DNA of 64,000 nucleotides from Compostimonas suwonensis (GTDB lineage: Bacteria > Actinomycetota > Actinomycetes > Actinomycetales > Microbacteriaceae). The stretch is taken from positions 124,001 through 188,000 of the forward strand of contig NZ_PGFB01000003.1 of the NCBI RefSeq assembly GCF_002797855.1, read 5' to 3'. This document shows, piece by piece, positions 10,632 to 18,987 of the stretch (position 1 is the first letter of the stretch; the number at the start of each line of letters is the position of its first letter). Under the pieces are notes generated by a model. It did no database searches. It was not told where the DNA came from and worked only from the letters and a program-made list of their open reading frames with translations. The position numbers were made by a program, and so were the translations under genes.

Positions 10632-11315
10632 GTGGCCCAGACGATGACCGGCACCACTGCGGCCGAGGTGCTGGTCGAGCTGGCCGCGCTCGAAGATCCG
10701 CAGCTCCGCGCCGTGAACCTCCGGCACGGTGACGACCACGGGGTGAACCTCGGTGCTCTGAGAGCGATCGCCAAGCGGCTGAAGACCCAGCAGGATCTCG
10801 CACGCGAGCTGTGGCAGACCGGCGAGACCCCGGCGCGACTGGTGGCCATTCTGATCTGCCGCCCGAAGGCCTTCGAGCGCGACGAGCTCGACGCCATGCT
10901 GCGTGAGGCGCGCATCCCCAAGGTGCACGACTGGCTCGTGAACTACGTGGTGAAGAAGAGCCCGCATGCCGAGGAGCTGCGCCTGGCCTGGTTCGCCGAT
11001 CCCGATCCGGTGGTCGCGAGCGCCGGCTGGGCGCTGACCGTCGAACGTGTGGCGAAGGCGCCCGACGGTCTCGACCTGCCCGGCCTGCTCGACGTCATCG
11101 AGACGCAGATGAAGGATGCCCCGGACCGCCTGCAATGGGCGATGAACCACTGCCTGGCGCAGATCGGGATCGACGACCCCGACCTTCGAGCTCGCGCGAT
11201 CGACATCGGCGAACGCCTGGAGGTGCTCAAGGACTACCCCACGCCCCCGAACTGCACCTCGCCGTTCGCGCCCATCTGGATCGCCGAGATCGTGAGGCGG
11301 AAGGACGCCCGGTAG
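10632..11315 (+). CDS. DNA alkylation repair protein, AlkD-like HEAT-repeat family
   Basis: A 227-residue all-helical protein whose pattern (LRAIAKRLKTQQDLARELWQ, then HDWLVNYVVKKSPHAEEL, then SAGWALTVERV) matches AlkD-like DNA glycosylases, which remove bulky 3- and 7-alkyl purines without flipping the base. The conserved tryptophans and aspartates of the family appear present. The GTG start has GGGGAGG upstream. TAGGCT at about 10597 is a probable -10 element. Confidence 0.85.
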   Translation: MAQTMTGTTAAEVLVELAALEDPQLRAVNLRHGDDHGVNLGALRAIAKRLKTQQDLARELWQTGETPARLVAILICRPKAFERDELDAMLREARIPKVHDWLVNYVVKKSPHAEELRLAWFADPDPVVASAGWALTVERVAKAPDGLDLPGLLDVIETQMKDAPDRLQWAMNHCLAQIGIDDPDLRARAIDIGERLEVLKDYPTPPNCTSPFAPIWIAEIVRRKDAR

Positions 11316-11317
11316 GG

Positions 11318-11431
11318 TCACTCGCCTCCGGTGACGTCGACCGCCTGACGCACGAGCTCGCCGAGGCGCTCCCACGCCTGCTCCGACGGATCCTGCAATG
11401 CATACGCGGTCGGCCAGAGTCCGCCGTCCAC
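11318..11431 (-). pseudogene. Remnant of a DUF1801 (YdhG-like) gene, C-terminus only
   Basis: On the minus strand a 37-codon frame reads VDGGLWPTAYALQDP then a helix EQAWERLGELVRQAV and a short tail to a stop. This matches the usual C-terminal end of DUF1801 proteins (W/F-P-T-A-Y-A-L plus the final helix). The remaining ~100 residues of the family are absent upstream, where the AraC regulator promoter lies. I read it as a decayed gene; a short expressed peptide cannot be excluded. Confidence 0.45.
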
Positions 11432-11520
11432 GCTACGGCCCGGCCGCGGCCCGCGACTTCTCGATTCCTGACCGACCCGCGACCTCGTCGGCATGCCGTG
11501 GTTGCTGCAATTATGGAGTC

Positions 11521-11955
11521 ATGGCAGCCCACGAGGCGAAGACGACGGATCGGAGCGCGGTCATCGTCATCCGACGTGTTCGCGACCGCATCGACCGCGA
11601 GTACTCCTCGCCGTTGAACGTGGAGGATCTGGCGCGGGGCGCGCATCTGTCGGCAGGGCATCTGAGCCGTGAGTTCCGTCGGATCTACGGGGAGTCGCCG
11701 TACTCCTATCTGATGACGCGTCGCATCGAGCGCGCGATGACCCTGCTGCGCCGCGGTGACCTCTCGGTCACCGACATCTGCTTCACCGTGGGCTTCTCCT
11801 CGCTGGGCACCTTCAGCACCCGGTTCTCCGAACTCGTCGGCGTCTCCCCGCGCGCCTACCGTGAGGATCCGTCGCGCTCGCTGCGCGGCATCCCGCCCTG
11901 TCTGGCGAAGCAGATCACCAGACCGGTCAGGAATCAAGAAGTCCGCGTCGGCTGA
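11521..11955 (+). CDS. AraC-family helix-turn-helix regulator, DNA-binding domain only
   Basis: A 144-residue regulator that is almost entirely an AraC/XylS double helix-turn-helix: NVEDLARGAHLSAGHLSREFRRIYGESPYSYL, then the second helix pair VTDICFTVGFSSLGTFSTRFSELVGVSP. There is no N-terminal sugar-binding domain. Such short AraC proteins are commonly paired with a VOC enzyme as here, 19 nt downstream, and probably control it. The ATG at 11521 is preferred; an upstream in-frame start adds residues with no family match. Confidence 0.9.
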   Translation: MAAHEAKTTDRSAVIVIRRVRDRIDREYSSPLNVEDLARGAHLSAGHLSREFRRIYGESPYSYLMTRRIERAMTLLRRGDLSVTDICFTVGFSSLGTFSTRFSELVGVSPRAYREDPSRSLRGIPPCLAKQITRPVRNQEVRVG

Positions 11956-11974
11956 TCCGCCTAGCGTGGGTGGC

Positions 11975-12385
11975 ATGGACATCACCATTCACTACGCATT
12001 CCTGCCCCACACCGATGCCGAGGCGGCTCTCGGGTTCTATCGCGATCTGCTCGGATTCGAGGTGCGCAACGACGTCGGATACGAAGACATGCGCTGGATC
12101 ACGGTGGGCCCGGTCGGCCAGCCCGGAACCTCGATCGTGCTGCAGCCGCCGGCGATCGATCCCGGCATCACCGCCGAGGAGCGGGAGACGATCCTGAACC
12201 TGATCGCCAAGGGCGTCTACGGGGGCGTCACCCTCGCCTCCGACGACCTTGACGGCCTCTTCGAACGTCTGCAGGCGGGAGGGGCCGACGTCGTGCAGGA
12301 GCCCACGGATCAGGACTACGGCGTGCGCGACTGCGCCTTTCGCGATCCCGCCGGCAACCTCATTCGCGTGAACCAGATCGATTGA
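11975..12385 (+). CDS. VOC-family (glyoxalase/bleomycin-resistance fold) protein
   Basis: A 136-residue vicinal-oxygen-chelate protein with two beta-alpha-beta-beta-beta modules: ALGFYRDLLGFEVRNDVGY and, at the end, YGVRDCAFRDPAGNLIRVNQ. Members include dioxygenases, glyoxalases and drug-binding proteins; the substrate is not predictable. TAGCGT at 11962-11967 lies 7 nt before the ATG, suggesting its own leaderless transcript besides read-through from the AraC gene. Confidence 0.88.
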   Translation: MDITIHYAFLPHTDAEAALGFYRDLLGFEVRNDVGYEDMRWITVGPVGQPGTSIVLQPPAIDPGITAEERETILNLIAKGVYGGVTLASDDLDGLFERLQAGGADVVQEPTDQDYGVRDCAFRDPAGNLIRVNQID

Positions 12386-12434
12386 CCGGGTGGATGACGC
12401 CGCTGCGCCCGGCGTGCCCTCCCGGAGCCGCCGG

Positions 12435-13811
12435 CTACTCCGAGGCCAGGAGGCTGGGGATGCTTCGCCTCGTCGGTGCGACGGCGGGCGCGACGGTGGC
12501 CACTCCGACGATGACCGCGCCGGCTCCGGCGACGATCAGCGCCGTGCCGATGCCGTAGACGGGCACCACCCCGGTCATGGTGTGAGCGAACGCGATGGCG
12601 ACGACGAGGCCGACGACCCCGAAGATCGACAGGGCGATCAGGAAGGCGGTGACGACGTAGATCACGGCCTCGAAGATCGCGCTGAGCGTGGTGGTCGTGA
12701 AGGTGCCACCGCTGACGGAGACCAGCGCGTTGTCGCGCGCCCGGGTGCGGCTGGTCATGAAGATGACTGCCGCGGATCCGAGCGCGGCGAGAAGCAGCGC
12801 CGGACCGAGGCTCGTGAAGATCGATGCCGAGTTGATGTCGGTGGGGCCGCCACCGGCCGCCATCGCATTCGCGGCGGTGAGGAACACCGTGTACATCGAG
12901 CCGGGCATGGCGATGCCGACCATAAGCGGGGTTATCGCCGCGGTGCTCTGCGTGATCCGGTAGCGGCAGGAGCGGCGGGCGAGGAACCATGATCCGGAGA
13001 GGCCGCTGGGGATGACCGCGGTCCAGGCCCGCATCAGCGAGGGATAGAGGATCGGGCCGAGGGAGACGGCCAGGGTGGTGAGGGCGATGCTCAGCAGCAG
13101 CCCGAGGCTGGTCACGGAGTCCAGTCCGACGGGTCGGCCGTCGGGGGTGAGGGAGGGAGACATCGCAGCCACGGCGAGCCCGACGCCGATGGACGCCGCG
13201 CCTGAGATGCCGGTGGCGACCCAGCGGGAGGCCCTCATGCGAATCCGAGGGGGTTCCGGCTCTCGCAGCGCCTCGATCGGAGGCACCCGGCCGGCGCGGC
13301 GCGCGGCGCGGATGCCCGAGAGCACCACGACGCCGGCGAACAGGCCGAATGCCCAGAGGGCGGTGCCGCCGTAGACGATGACGGTGCCCGCCGGCGCACT
13401 GGTCTGCACGACGACCAGATCCAGCAGCGGCTGAGCGATGATCCGGCCGAGCCCCACACCCGTACCGGTTCCGATCAGGGCGAGCATCACGAGCTGCGCG
13501 AGCACCATCGCCGTCACCTGTCGTGGCAGGATTCCGGCCAGTTGCAGAAGCGCGTATCCGCGGCGACCGGAGGCGACCGCGAGGTTCGTCGTCGCGCCGG
13601 TGATCGCGATCGCGGCCAGTACGGTGAACGCGAGCACGGTGATGCTCGCCGACTGGAGCGACCCGCTCGCCTCGGCCGGCAGTGCCGCCGCCGTCTCGAT
13701 CTGAGCCAGCGTGGCCGCGCACACGGCCGAGGCCGCCACGACGACGATGAGGCTTCCCAGCCACAGGCGGTATCCGCGGACGAGCTCCTTCGCAGCGACG
13801 ACCAGGATCAT
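12435..13811 (-). CDS. FtsX-like ABC transporter permease
   Basis: A 458-residue permease of the MacB/FtsX type. Hydrophobic segments occur at about residues 18-40, 60-80, 100-125 and 145-170, repeated in the second half. The loop ARRAGRVPPIEALREPEP is the FtsX-domain signature. Its ATG overlaps the stop of the ATPase gene by 4 bp, so the two form one exporter operon transcribed toward lower coordinates. Family members move lipids, peptides or antibiotics; no substrate clue lies nearby. Confidence 0.9.
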   Translation of the reverse strand: MILVVAAKELVRGYRLWLGSLIVVVAASAVCAATLAQIETAAALPAEASGSLQSASITVLAFTVLAAIAITGATTNLAVASGRRGYALLQLAGILPRQVTAMVLAQLVMLALIGTGTGVGLGRIIAQPLLDLVVVQTSAPAGTVIVYGGTALWAFGLFAGVVVLSGIRAARRAGRVPPIEALREPEPPRIRMRASRWVATGISGAASIGVGLAVAAMSPSLTPDGRPVGLDSVTSLGLLLSIALTTLAVSLGPILYPSLMRAWTAVIPSGLSGSWFLARRSCRYRITQSTAAITPLMVGIAMPGSMYTVFLTAANAMAAGGGPTDINSASIFTSLGPALLLAALGSAAVIFMTSRTRARDNALVSVSGGTFTTTTLSAIFEAVIYVVTAFLIALSIFGVVGLVVAIAFAHTMTGVVPVYGIGTALIVAGAGAVIVGVATVAPAVAPTRRSIPSLLASE

Positions 13812-14572
13812 GCGGCCGACGCCCCCTCGCCCGCGGCTCGCACGGCCTCGAGCACGTCCTCCGCGGTCGGCGCGATCAGCTCGGAGTGGATCAGGCCGTC
13901 TCGCAGCACGAGAACCCGGTCCGCACGCGCGGCGGCCTCGAGATCGTGGGTGACCAGCACCACACTGCGCTCACCGGATGCCGCATCCCGAAGCAGCGAC
14001 AGCACCTGCTCACCCGTGCGCGTATCCAGGGCGCCGGTCGGCTCGTCCGCGAACACCAACGACGCACCGGAGGCGAGCACCCTCGCGATGGCCACCCGCT
14101 GCTGCTGGCCGCCCGACAACCGTCCCGGCAGGAAGCCGCCGCGCTCGCTCAGTCCCACGGCGCGCATCGACTCCCGCGCTGCGGAGGCGGCGCCCCGGCG
14201 CCTCGCGAGCCGGCCGGGCAGCCCCGCGTTCTCTGCGGCCGTCAACGAGGGGATGAGGTTGTAGGCCTGGAACACGAAGCCGATCGCGTCGCGCCGCAGC
14301 TTCGCCAGGGCATTCCGCCTCAGCGCGGCCAGATCGCGACCGAACAGCGATACCGTCCCCGACGTGGCCGGCTCCAGTCCTGCCAGGCAGTAGAGCAGGG
14401 TGGACTTGCCCGAGCCCGAGGGCCCCACGATCGCGACCATCTCGCCGGGATCGACGCGGAGAGAGACGTCGCGCAGAACCGTGACCGGTGCCGAGCCCTT
14501 CGCTGAGTCGAACACCTTGGAAAGGGACTCGGCTTCGATCAGACCGCCGCCGTTGTGGGAAAAGGTCGCCAT
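13808..14572 (-). CDS. ABC transporter ATP-binding protein (MacB/LolD type)
   Basis: A 254-residue ATPase: Walker A GPSGSGKST, Q-loop FVFQAYNLIPSLTAAEN, signature [13 protein letters not shown], Walker B LVFADEPTGALD and H-loop VTHD. This pattern is the MacB/LolD export class that pairs with FtsX permeases, here the overlapping downstream gene. The ATG at 14570-14572 is chosen. The open frame extends upstream, but there it translates the tRNA-Lys gene and is not coding. Confidence 0.94.
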   Translation of the reverse strand: MATFSHNGGGLIEAESLSKVFDSAKGSAPVTVLRDVSLRVDPGEMVAIVGPSGSGKSTLLYCLAGLEPATSGTVSLFGRDLAALRRNALAKLRRDAIGFVFQAYNLIPSLTAAENAGLPGRLARRRGAASAARESMRAVGLSERGGFLPGRLSGGQQQRVAIARVLASGASLVFADEPTGALDTRTGEQVLSLLRDAASGERSVVLVTHDLEAAARADRVLVLRDGLIHSELIAPTAEDVLEAVRAAGEGASAA

Positions 14573-14724
14573 CACACCATTATCGACCCCGAGTCCTATC
14601 TGACCCGGGTCCCTACGGTTGAGGTGTGCGCGCCTGAGTGTATGGACGATACGCTTCCGTCGAGAGCTCGAGCAAGGCAGCCGGAGGCACATCGCGGAGA
14701 GCCGGCGGCGGGTGACGGGGAGGG

Positions 14725-14797
14725 TGGGCCCCGTCGGGCTCGAACCGACGACCCAGGGATTAAAAGTCCCTTGCTCTACCAACTGAGCTAGAGGCCC
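14725..14797 (-). tRNA. tRNA-Lys (anticodon TTT)
   Basis: A full cloverleaf reads on the minus strand: acceptor GGGCCTC pairs with GGGGCCC (one G-U), D-arm TAGCTCAGTTGGTAGAGCA, anticodon stem AGGGA/TCCCT with loop CTTTTAA, and T-arm GTCGG TTCGAGC CCGAC. The anticodon is TTT. No CCA is encoded. Confidence 0.97.
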
Positions 14798-14978
14798 CTC
14801 GGTGAACAATCTACCCGACTGCGGGCGAGCCCGCGTGCGAGAGGGGTGTGGCGCCCGCTACGCGCAGGGCGAAATCGTGCGGAACGGGAAGGGAAGCGGC
14901 ATCCGTCGTCGTTAACCTTGATCGGTGCGCTGCGCATGCGGTGGCGTCGAACACACAAGGCGGAGAAGAGGGGTGAGC

Positions 14979-15608
14979 ATGTCGGGTGAGTTCCACAAGC
15001 CCACGAAGTTCTCGGGGAGCAAGTTCGAGGGGATGATCGGCGGCGAGGACCCGGCTCAGATCAGCCGCGTCGCCCACGAGACCGCCACTGCGCTGCTGAG
15101 CCGCGTGCGCGAGGACCCCGATCCGCAGATCGTCGAGCGGCTCGTCGCCTACACCGACGAGCACGGTATCGACGCGCTCGCCGAGCTCTGGTCGCGGTCG
15201 AGCGCTCGCAGCCTCCCCGGGGCGCTCTGGCGCATCTACCTCATGCGTGTGCTGATCCGCCAGGATCCCCAGGGAACGAGCTACCTCTTCCAGCGCGGCA
15301 CCGAGGTGTCGACGACCATCGATCCGGTGGTCGCCGGTGCGCCTCTGCCCGCAGGGCCCGGTGAGATCACCGAGCTGGCCGACCAGATCCTGCGCGGACT
15401 CTTCCAGGGCGACTTCGCGGTGGCCCTCGACCGGGCCGCGGCGTTCTGCCGGGTGACCGCCGTCGGCGCGACGAGCCTCGCCGACGACCTCGAGCCCACA
15501 GAGCCGGATCGGGCGACCGAGCTAACGACGAGGGCGCTCCGGCTCTCGCAGACGGCGGCGGAGTTCACCTCGTGCGCGCGCCTGTGGAGACACGAATCGC
15601 TTGAGTAA
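14979..15608 (+). CDS. Conserved actinobacterial protein of unknown function
   Basis: A 209-residue soluble protein beginning MSGEFHKPTKFSGSKFEGM. It is rich in helices and has no membrane segment. I recognise it as a widely conserved actinobacterial family, sometimes loosely labelled as a DNA-binding protein or RNA polymerase subunit, but I see no helix-turn-helix or polymerase motif to support either. The ATG at 14979 follows AGGGG; a GTG 6 nt earlier is possible. It lies between tRNA-Lys and a structured RNA candidate. Confidence 0.82.
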   Translation: MSGEFHKPTKFSGSKFEGMIGGEDPAQISRVAHETATALLSRVREDPDPQIVERLVAYTDEHGIDALAELWSRSSARSLPGALWRIYLMRVLIRQDPQGTSYLFQRGTEVSTTIDPVVAGAPLPAGPGEITELADQILRGLFQGDFAVALDRAAAFCRVTAVGATSLADDLEPTEPDRATELTTRALRLSQTAAEFTSCARLWRHESLE

Positions 15609-15632
15609 CGACTGCTCGTTACAATTGAAGCT

Positions 15633-15720
15633 GGTCGGGCCGCAGTAACCCCGGGCTCCAATATTCGCCGCTCTGAGCGGCCTCTCGCCGAGAGGCGTTC
15701 TGCGGTCCGACCTTTTATTC
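15633..15720 (+). ncRNA. Structured RNA candidate ending in a T-run
   Basis: A 13-bp closing stem (15633-15645 with 15700-15712, one G-U) encloses an unpaired C-rich stretch and two hairpins: GCCGCT/AGCGGC (15667-15681) and CCTCTC/GAGAGG (15681-15695). TTTTATTCT follows at once. The whole is a three-way junction ending like an intrinsic terminator. TACAAT at 15620-15625 is a possible -10 element. It could be an independent small RNA or an elaborate terminator of the gene ending at 15608. I do not recognise it as a known RNA class. Confidence 0.45.
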
Positions 15721-15791
15721 TCCCGGACACGGCTCTCGCCGACGCGGCATCTCCGTGGACGCGGCGTCTCCGCGCGCACGGCTTAAACGAT

Positions 15792-15828
15792 GATGCCGGG
15801 CGTGACCTGTGAGGTCGCGCCCGGCATC
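15792..15828 (-). terminator. Terminator of the pst operon
   Basis: A 16-bp stem GATGCCGGGCGTGACC / GGTCGCGCCCGGCATC (15792-15807, 15813-15828; one G-U) with a 5-nt loop lies 16 nt past the pstB stop. On the minus strand it is followed by ATCGTTTAAG. Confidence 0.8.
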
Positions 15829-15844
15829 CGTCGTTCGTAGCTGG

Positions 15845-16624
15845 TTATCCGAAGCGGCCCGAGACGTAGTCTTCCGTGGCCTGAACGCTCGGGTTCGAGA
15901 ACATGGTGCGCGTGTCGTCGTACTCGATGAGGTGGCCGGGCTTGCCGGTTCCCGCGATGTTGAAGAACGCGGTCTTGTCGGAGATGCGGCTGGCCTGCTG
16001 CATGTTGTGAGTCACGATGACGATCGTGTACTCCTGCTTGAGCTCCTCGATGAGGTCTTCGATGGCGAGCGTCGAGATCGGGTCGAGGGCCGAGCACGGC
16101 TCGTCCATCAGCAGCACGTCGGGGGAGACGGCGATCGCGCGGGCGATGCAGAGACGCTGCTGCTGGCCGCCGGAGAGACCGGAGCCGGGCAGGTGCAGGC
16201 GGTCCTTGACCTCGTTCCAGAGGTTGGCGCCCTGGAGCGACTTCTCGACGAGCGCGTCGCCCTCGCTCTTCGACATGCGCTTGTTGTTGAGCGTGACACC
16301 GGCGAGCACGTTGTCGCGGATCGACATGGTGGGGAACGGGTTCGCCCGCTGGAACACCATTCCGACCTGGCGACGCACGAGCACGGGGTCGACCCCGGCG
16401 GCATAGAGGTTGTTGCCGTCGATCATGACCTCGCCCTCGACGTGGGCGCCGGGGATGACCTCGTGCATGCGGTTGAGCGTGCGCAGGAAGGTGGACTTGC
16501 CACAACCGCTGGGGCCGATGAACGCGGTGACGGTCCGCGGCTCGATCGAGATGGAGACGCCCTCGACGGCGAGGAAGTCGCCGTAGTAAACGTTGAGGTC
16601 GTTGACTTGGATGCGCTTGGACAC
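15845..16624 (-). CDS. pstB: Phosphate ABC transporter ATP-binding protein
   Basis: PstB powers high-affinity phosphate uptake with PstSCA. It has 259 residues: Walker [10 protein letters not shown], the PstB-typical Q-loop [12 protein letters not shown], signature [14 protein letters not shown], Walker [13 protein letters not shown] and H-loop VTHN. The GTG at 16624 has AAGGAA upstream and gives the usual family length. It is the last gene of pstSCAB, which is read toward lower coordinates. Confidence 0.97.
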   Translation of the reverse strand: MSKRIQVNDLNVYYGDFLAVEGVSISIEPRTVTAFIGPSGCGKSTFLRTLNRMHEVIPGAHVEGEVMIDGNNLYAAGVDPVLVRRQVGMVFQRANPFPTMSIRDNVLAGVTLNNKRMSKSEGDALVEKSLQGANLWNEVKDRLHLPGSGLSGGQQQRLCIARAIAVSPDVLLMDEPCSALDPISTLAIEDLIEELKQEYTIVIVTHNMQQASRISDKTAFFNIAGTGKPGHLIEYDDTRTMFSNPSVQATEDYVSGRFG

Positions 16625-16655
16625 GATCGTTCCTTCGAGGTTCGGATAACCGGGT

Positions 16656-17759
16656 CTACCGCGCGCCCTTGGGGGCGAAGACCTTGGCAATGACACGGGC
16701 GATGATGTTGAGGATGACGACGAGGATGACGAGCAGGAGGGCTGCGCCCCAGGCCGACGCGTTCGACGCTTCGATGTCCTGGCTCGGGAACTTGTAGCCG
16801 GTGTACGCCATGACCGGAAGGGTCTGCATGGGGCCCTCGAAGGGGTTGGCGTTGAAGTTGTCGGTGAAGCTCGCCGCCATGAAGATCGGGGCCGTCTCAC
16901 CGATGACACGGGCGATGGAGAGCATGACGCCGGTCACGATGCCGGCGATGGCCGTGGGCAGCACGATCTTCACGATGGTCGAGAACTTCGACACCCCGAG
17001 GGCGTAGGAGGCCTCGCGCAGGTCGTGCGAGACGAGGCGCAGCATCTCTTCGCACGAGCGCACGACGATCGGGATCATCAGCACCGAGAGGGCGATGGAG
17101 GCGGAGAAGCCGCTGAACGCCTTCGGCCCGACGATGAGGGTGAAGAGCGAGAACGCGAACAGACCCGCGACGATCGAGGGGATGCCGGTCATGACGTCGA
17201 CCAGGAAGGTCACCGTCTTGGCCATCCACTGGTTCGGCTGCGCGTACTCGACGAGGTAGATCGAGGTGAGGATGCCGATGGGGATCGAGATGAGGGCCGC
17301 GATGCCCGTGATGATGAGCGTTCCGACGATCGCCTGCCAGGCGCCCGAGACGTCGGTGACCTCGAGGGTGTCGGGGTTGAAGGCTGAGCCGCCGACCTGC
17401 GTGATGAAGGTCCAGTTGAGCGAACCGATGCCGTTCACGACGACCGTGACGAGAGTCGAGATGAGAGGGGCCAGGGCGAGGAGGAAGGCGACGGTCACGA
17501 GACCGCGCACCACCCGGTCGACGGCCTTGCGCCGGCTCTCGACGACCGATGACAGGATCGCCAGCGCGATGAGGTAGATGATCGCGGAGAGCACGAGCCA
17601 TCCGACGACGTTGAAGCCCATGAGCATGAGCACGAGCGCGCCGACGACGAGCGAGGCGCCGAGCAGGTACAGCTCGACGAATCGCGGGAGCTGGCCGGAG
17701 GTCAGGGAGTTGGCGATCGGACCGGTAGGTCGTCGGCCCGGGCTGATGGTCGCGGTCAC
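16656..17759 (-). CDS. pstA: Phosphate ABC transporter permease PstA
   Basis: A 367-residue inner-membrane permease. The C-terminal binding-protein-dependent transport domain holds the EAA-type loop [25 protein letters not shown], which contacts PstB, followed by RVIGETAPI. The N-terminal extension of about 100 residues with extra hydrophobic segments is common in actinobacterial PstA. The GTG start overlaps the pstC stop by 4 bp. Confidence 0.96.
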   Translation of the reverse strand: MTATISPGRRPTGPIANSLTSGQLPRFVELYLLGASLVVGALVLMLMGFNVVGWLVLSAIIYLIALAILSSVVESRRKAVDRVVRGLVTVAFLLALAPLISTLVTVVVNGIGSLNWTFITQVGGSAFNPDTLEVTDVSGAWQAIVGTLIITGIAALISIPIGILTSIYLVEYAQPNQWMAKTVTFLVDVMTGIPSIVAGLFAFSLFTLIVGPKAFSGFSASIALSVLMIPIVVRSCEEMLRLVSHDLREASYALGVSKFSTIVKIVLPTAIAGIVTGVMLSIARVIGETAPIFMAASFTDNFNANPFEGPMQTLPVMAYTGYKFPSQDIEASNASAWGAALLLVILVVILNIIARVIAKVFAPKGAR

Positions 17760-18925
17760 GCTTTCGTTCCTTCGGGTTCATCCCGACGGGCCGCGGCGAG
17801 CGGGCCCGCGACGTCGTCGACCGCGGTCACGGTCGCGGGATCGGACGGGGGAAGCTGGCTGATCTTCTTCGTGGACTTCTTGTTGTTCGAGGCCGGACCC
17901 GTGCGGGTGACGATGACCCGCGCGATCATGTTGACGGCGAGCGAGATGACGAAGAGCATGAGGCCCGTGCCGATGAGGGCGTCGCGCTGCAGGCCGTTGG
18001 CGATCGGGAAGTTGAGCGCGATGTTCGCGGCGATCGTCTGCGAGTTCTCGCCCTCGGTGAGCAGGCGGGGGGAGATGAGGATCGCGGGGGAGATGATGAG
18101 CGCGATGGCCATCGTCTCGCCGAGTGCTCGGCCGAGACCGAGGAGCGTGGCGCTCACGACGCCCGAGCGGGCGTAGGGGAAGACCGCGAGGCGGATCATC
18201 TCCCACTTGGTGGCCCCGAGTGCGAGGGCCGCCTCTTCGTGCAGACGAGGCGTCTGCAGGAAGATCTCGCGGGAGATCGAGGTGATGATCGGCAGGATCA
18301 TGACCGCGAGCACGACGGCTCCGGCGAAGATCGTGGAGCCCGTGGTCGAGACCTGGCCGCCGAAGAGCGGGATCCAGCCGAGGTACTCGTTGAGCCAGTC
18401 GGAGAGCGGCAGCAGGAAGGGGCGGATGACGATGATGCCCCAGAGGCCGAAGACGATGGAGGGCACCGCGGCGAGCAGGTCGACGAGGTAGCCGAGCACT
18501 CCCGCGATGCGACGGGGCGCGTAGTGCGAGATGAAGAGCGCGATGCCGATGGCGATCGGGGCGCCCATGATGAGTGCGATCGCGGAGGCCCAGAGCGTTC
18601 CGAAGATGAGGGGGCCGACATAGGCCCAGAAGTTCGGGTACCCGCCGGTGGGACCGGAGTTCAGGTCGCCGGAGGACTCCCAGTCGGCGCTGATGGCGGG
18701 GATGGCCCGGATGATGAGGAAGATGGCCACACCGGCGAGGATCACCATGATCGAGGCGGCGGAGCCGGTGCTGAGCCCGCGGAAGATGCGGTCTGCGGGC
18801 CGGGACTTGACCCGGGCCGCCCCGGCTCCCTTTGCAGGGGAGCCGGGGCGGCGTGCGGGGCCATTCCCGGTCGTCTGATCTGGGTCACTCCGAGGGACGG
18901 ACTGAACAGCTGTGTTGTCGCTCAC
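17756..18925 (-). CDS. pstC: Phosphate ABC transporter permease PstC
   Basis: A 389-residue permease with a Pro/Gly/Arg-rich cytosolic N-terminus (about 45 residues), a first membrane helix, a loop with PNFWAYVGPLIFGTL, and the EAA loop EEAALALGATKWEMI, followed by GLGRALGETMA. A charged C-terminal tail of about 45 residues follows the last helix. It lies 62 nt after pstS and overlaps pstA. Confidence 0.96.
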   Translation of the reverse strand: MSDNTAVQSVPRSDPDQTTGNGPARRPGSPAKGAGAARVKSRPADRIFRGLSTGSAASIMVILAGVAIFLIIRAIPAISADWESSGDLNSGPTGGYPNFWAYVGPLIFGTLWASAIALIMGAPIAIGIALFISHYAPRRIAGVLGYLVDLLAAVPSIVFGLWGIIVIRPFLLPLSDWLNEYLGWIPLFGGQVSTTGSTIFAGAVVLAVMILPIITSISREIFLQTPRLHEEAALALGATKWEMIRLAVFPYARSGVVSATLLGLGRALGETMAIALIISPAILISPRLLTEGENSQTIAANIALNFPIANGLQRDALIGTGLMLFVISLAVNMIARVIVTRTGPASNNKKSTKKISQLPPSDPATVTAVDDVAGPLAAARRDEPEGTKA

Positions 18926-18987
18926 TGCGCTCTCTCTCGGGATGTTCGTGACGAGTCAGACGGTCGGACTTGTATTGCGGGGTCGAA

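Noticed and set aside
7699-10803. A 1034-residue minus-strand frame under the SulP and GAP genes
   Set aside because: It is a shadow of the plus-strand genes; runs of His/Arg/Glu with no domain.
12386-12434. Terminator between the VOC gene and the FtsX permease
   Set aside because: Convergent ends, but no convincing stem was found in the 49-nt gap.
14573-14809. An N-terminal extension of the ABC ATPase reading LAQLVEQGTFNPWVVGS
   Set aside because: It is the tRNA-Lys gene translated, a well-known annotation artefact; the ATPase starts at 14572.
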